NCBI RefSeq assembly: GCF_003122215.1
Contig: NZ_QEYD01000002.1
Location: 423,872-487,871 of the forward strand
Direction: 5' to 3'
DNA: 64,000 nt
Origin: Pararhodobacter marinus
Lineage (GTDB): Bacteria > Pseudomonadota > Alphaproteobacteria > Rhodobacterales > Rhodobacteraceae
Shown: piece by piece, positions 64,000-64,000 of the stretch
How the letters are laid out: each line of letters begins with the position of its first letter
Position numbering within the stretch: the first letter of the stretch is position 1
Made by a program: the position numbers and the translations under genes
The notes under the pieces: generated by a model
Databases searched by the model: none
What the model saw: only the letters and a program-made list of their open reading frames with translations
What the model was told of the DNA's origin: nothing

Positions 64000-64000
64000 A

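Overview
The window is about 64 kb of high-GC DNA with the gene content of an alphaproteobacterium of the Rhodobacterales (Paracoccaceae/Roseobacter type). The evidence is the combination of DUF1127, DUF4169 and PAS_5 (PF07310) proteins, a class II DAHP synthase, a yicC-gmk-gamma-carbonic anhydrase operon, TRAP-TAXI and TTT transporters, and intergenic hairpin elements of a type I associate with this order. The genus cannot be fixed from the sequence.

Region by region. (1) 0-1.4 kb: the 3' part of an EamA-type permease gene with a long low-complexity tail. (2) 1.4-10.7 kb, minus strand: a complete urease locus in two blocks, ureD-ureA-ureJ-ureB-small protein-GFA protein-ureC and ureE-yrhK-ureF-ureG, separated by a DUF1127 gene and a divergent small gene. 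UreF carries a disordered insertion of about 290 residues. (3) 10.9-14.4 kb: HAD phosphatase, TrmO-like tRNA methyltransferase, DHA2 drug exporter and an Rrf2 regulator. (4) 14.6-22.1 kb: a carboxylate uptake and CoA-activation module. It has an NDP-forming acyl-CoA synthetase, two IclR regulators, TctC, a crotonase, TctB and TctA. Nearly identical 17-bp palindromes lie upstream of the synthetase and of tctC, so the two arms probably form one regulon. (5) 22.1-27.4 kb, minus strand: five small exported proteins, then an operon encoding a FecR-like protein, a Crp-type regulator and a CHASE2-adenylate cyclase. (6) 27.5-32.5 kb: glycerate 2-kinase and a TAXI-TRAP transporter operon with DUF1850.

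(7) 32.45-42.25 kb: a decayed, mosaic mobile island next to tRNA-Ser(UGA). It begins with a frameshifted alanine-racemase remnant joined directly to the last ~20 codons of a HigB toxin. An intact HigA antitoxin fused to an ImmA/IrrE metallopeptidase follows. The island also holds the 3' part of a large serine recombinase; a GIY-YIG plus DEDDh-exonuclease protein; a phage-type ATPase gene fused in frame to phage-tail-like sequence; a complete AbiEi/AbiEii toxin-antitoxin pair with a perfect palindromic operator candidate; and truncated DUF2924, recombinase 5' end and DUF3489 genes. The two recombinase ends lie in the wrong order, 6 kb apart.

(8) 42.3-64 kb: core or conserved genes resume. They include tRNA-Ser, a hydantoinase A-type protein, a very large multi-PAS hybrid histidine kinase, a DUF1989 protein, and a two-gene secreted system (an uncharacterised 589-residue protein and a SUMF1/FGE-type protein). 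Next come fumarase C, a neutral zinc metallopeptidase, DUF4169, a MobA-like nucleotidyltransferase, a GlxA-type regulator, DAHP synthase and a PAS_5 protein. The window ends with yicC-gmk-gamma carbonic anhydrase, a ribbon-helix-helix protein and a PhyH-type dioxygenase. Four copies of one intergenic hairpin element occur, near 5.9, 50.0, 55.9 and 64.0 kb.

All family names come from reading the protein sequences; no database search was possible.
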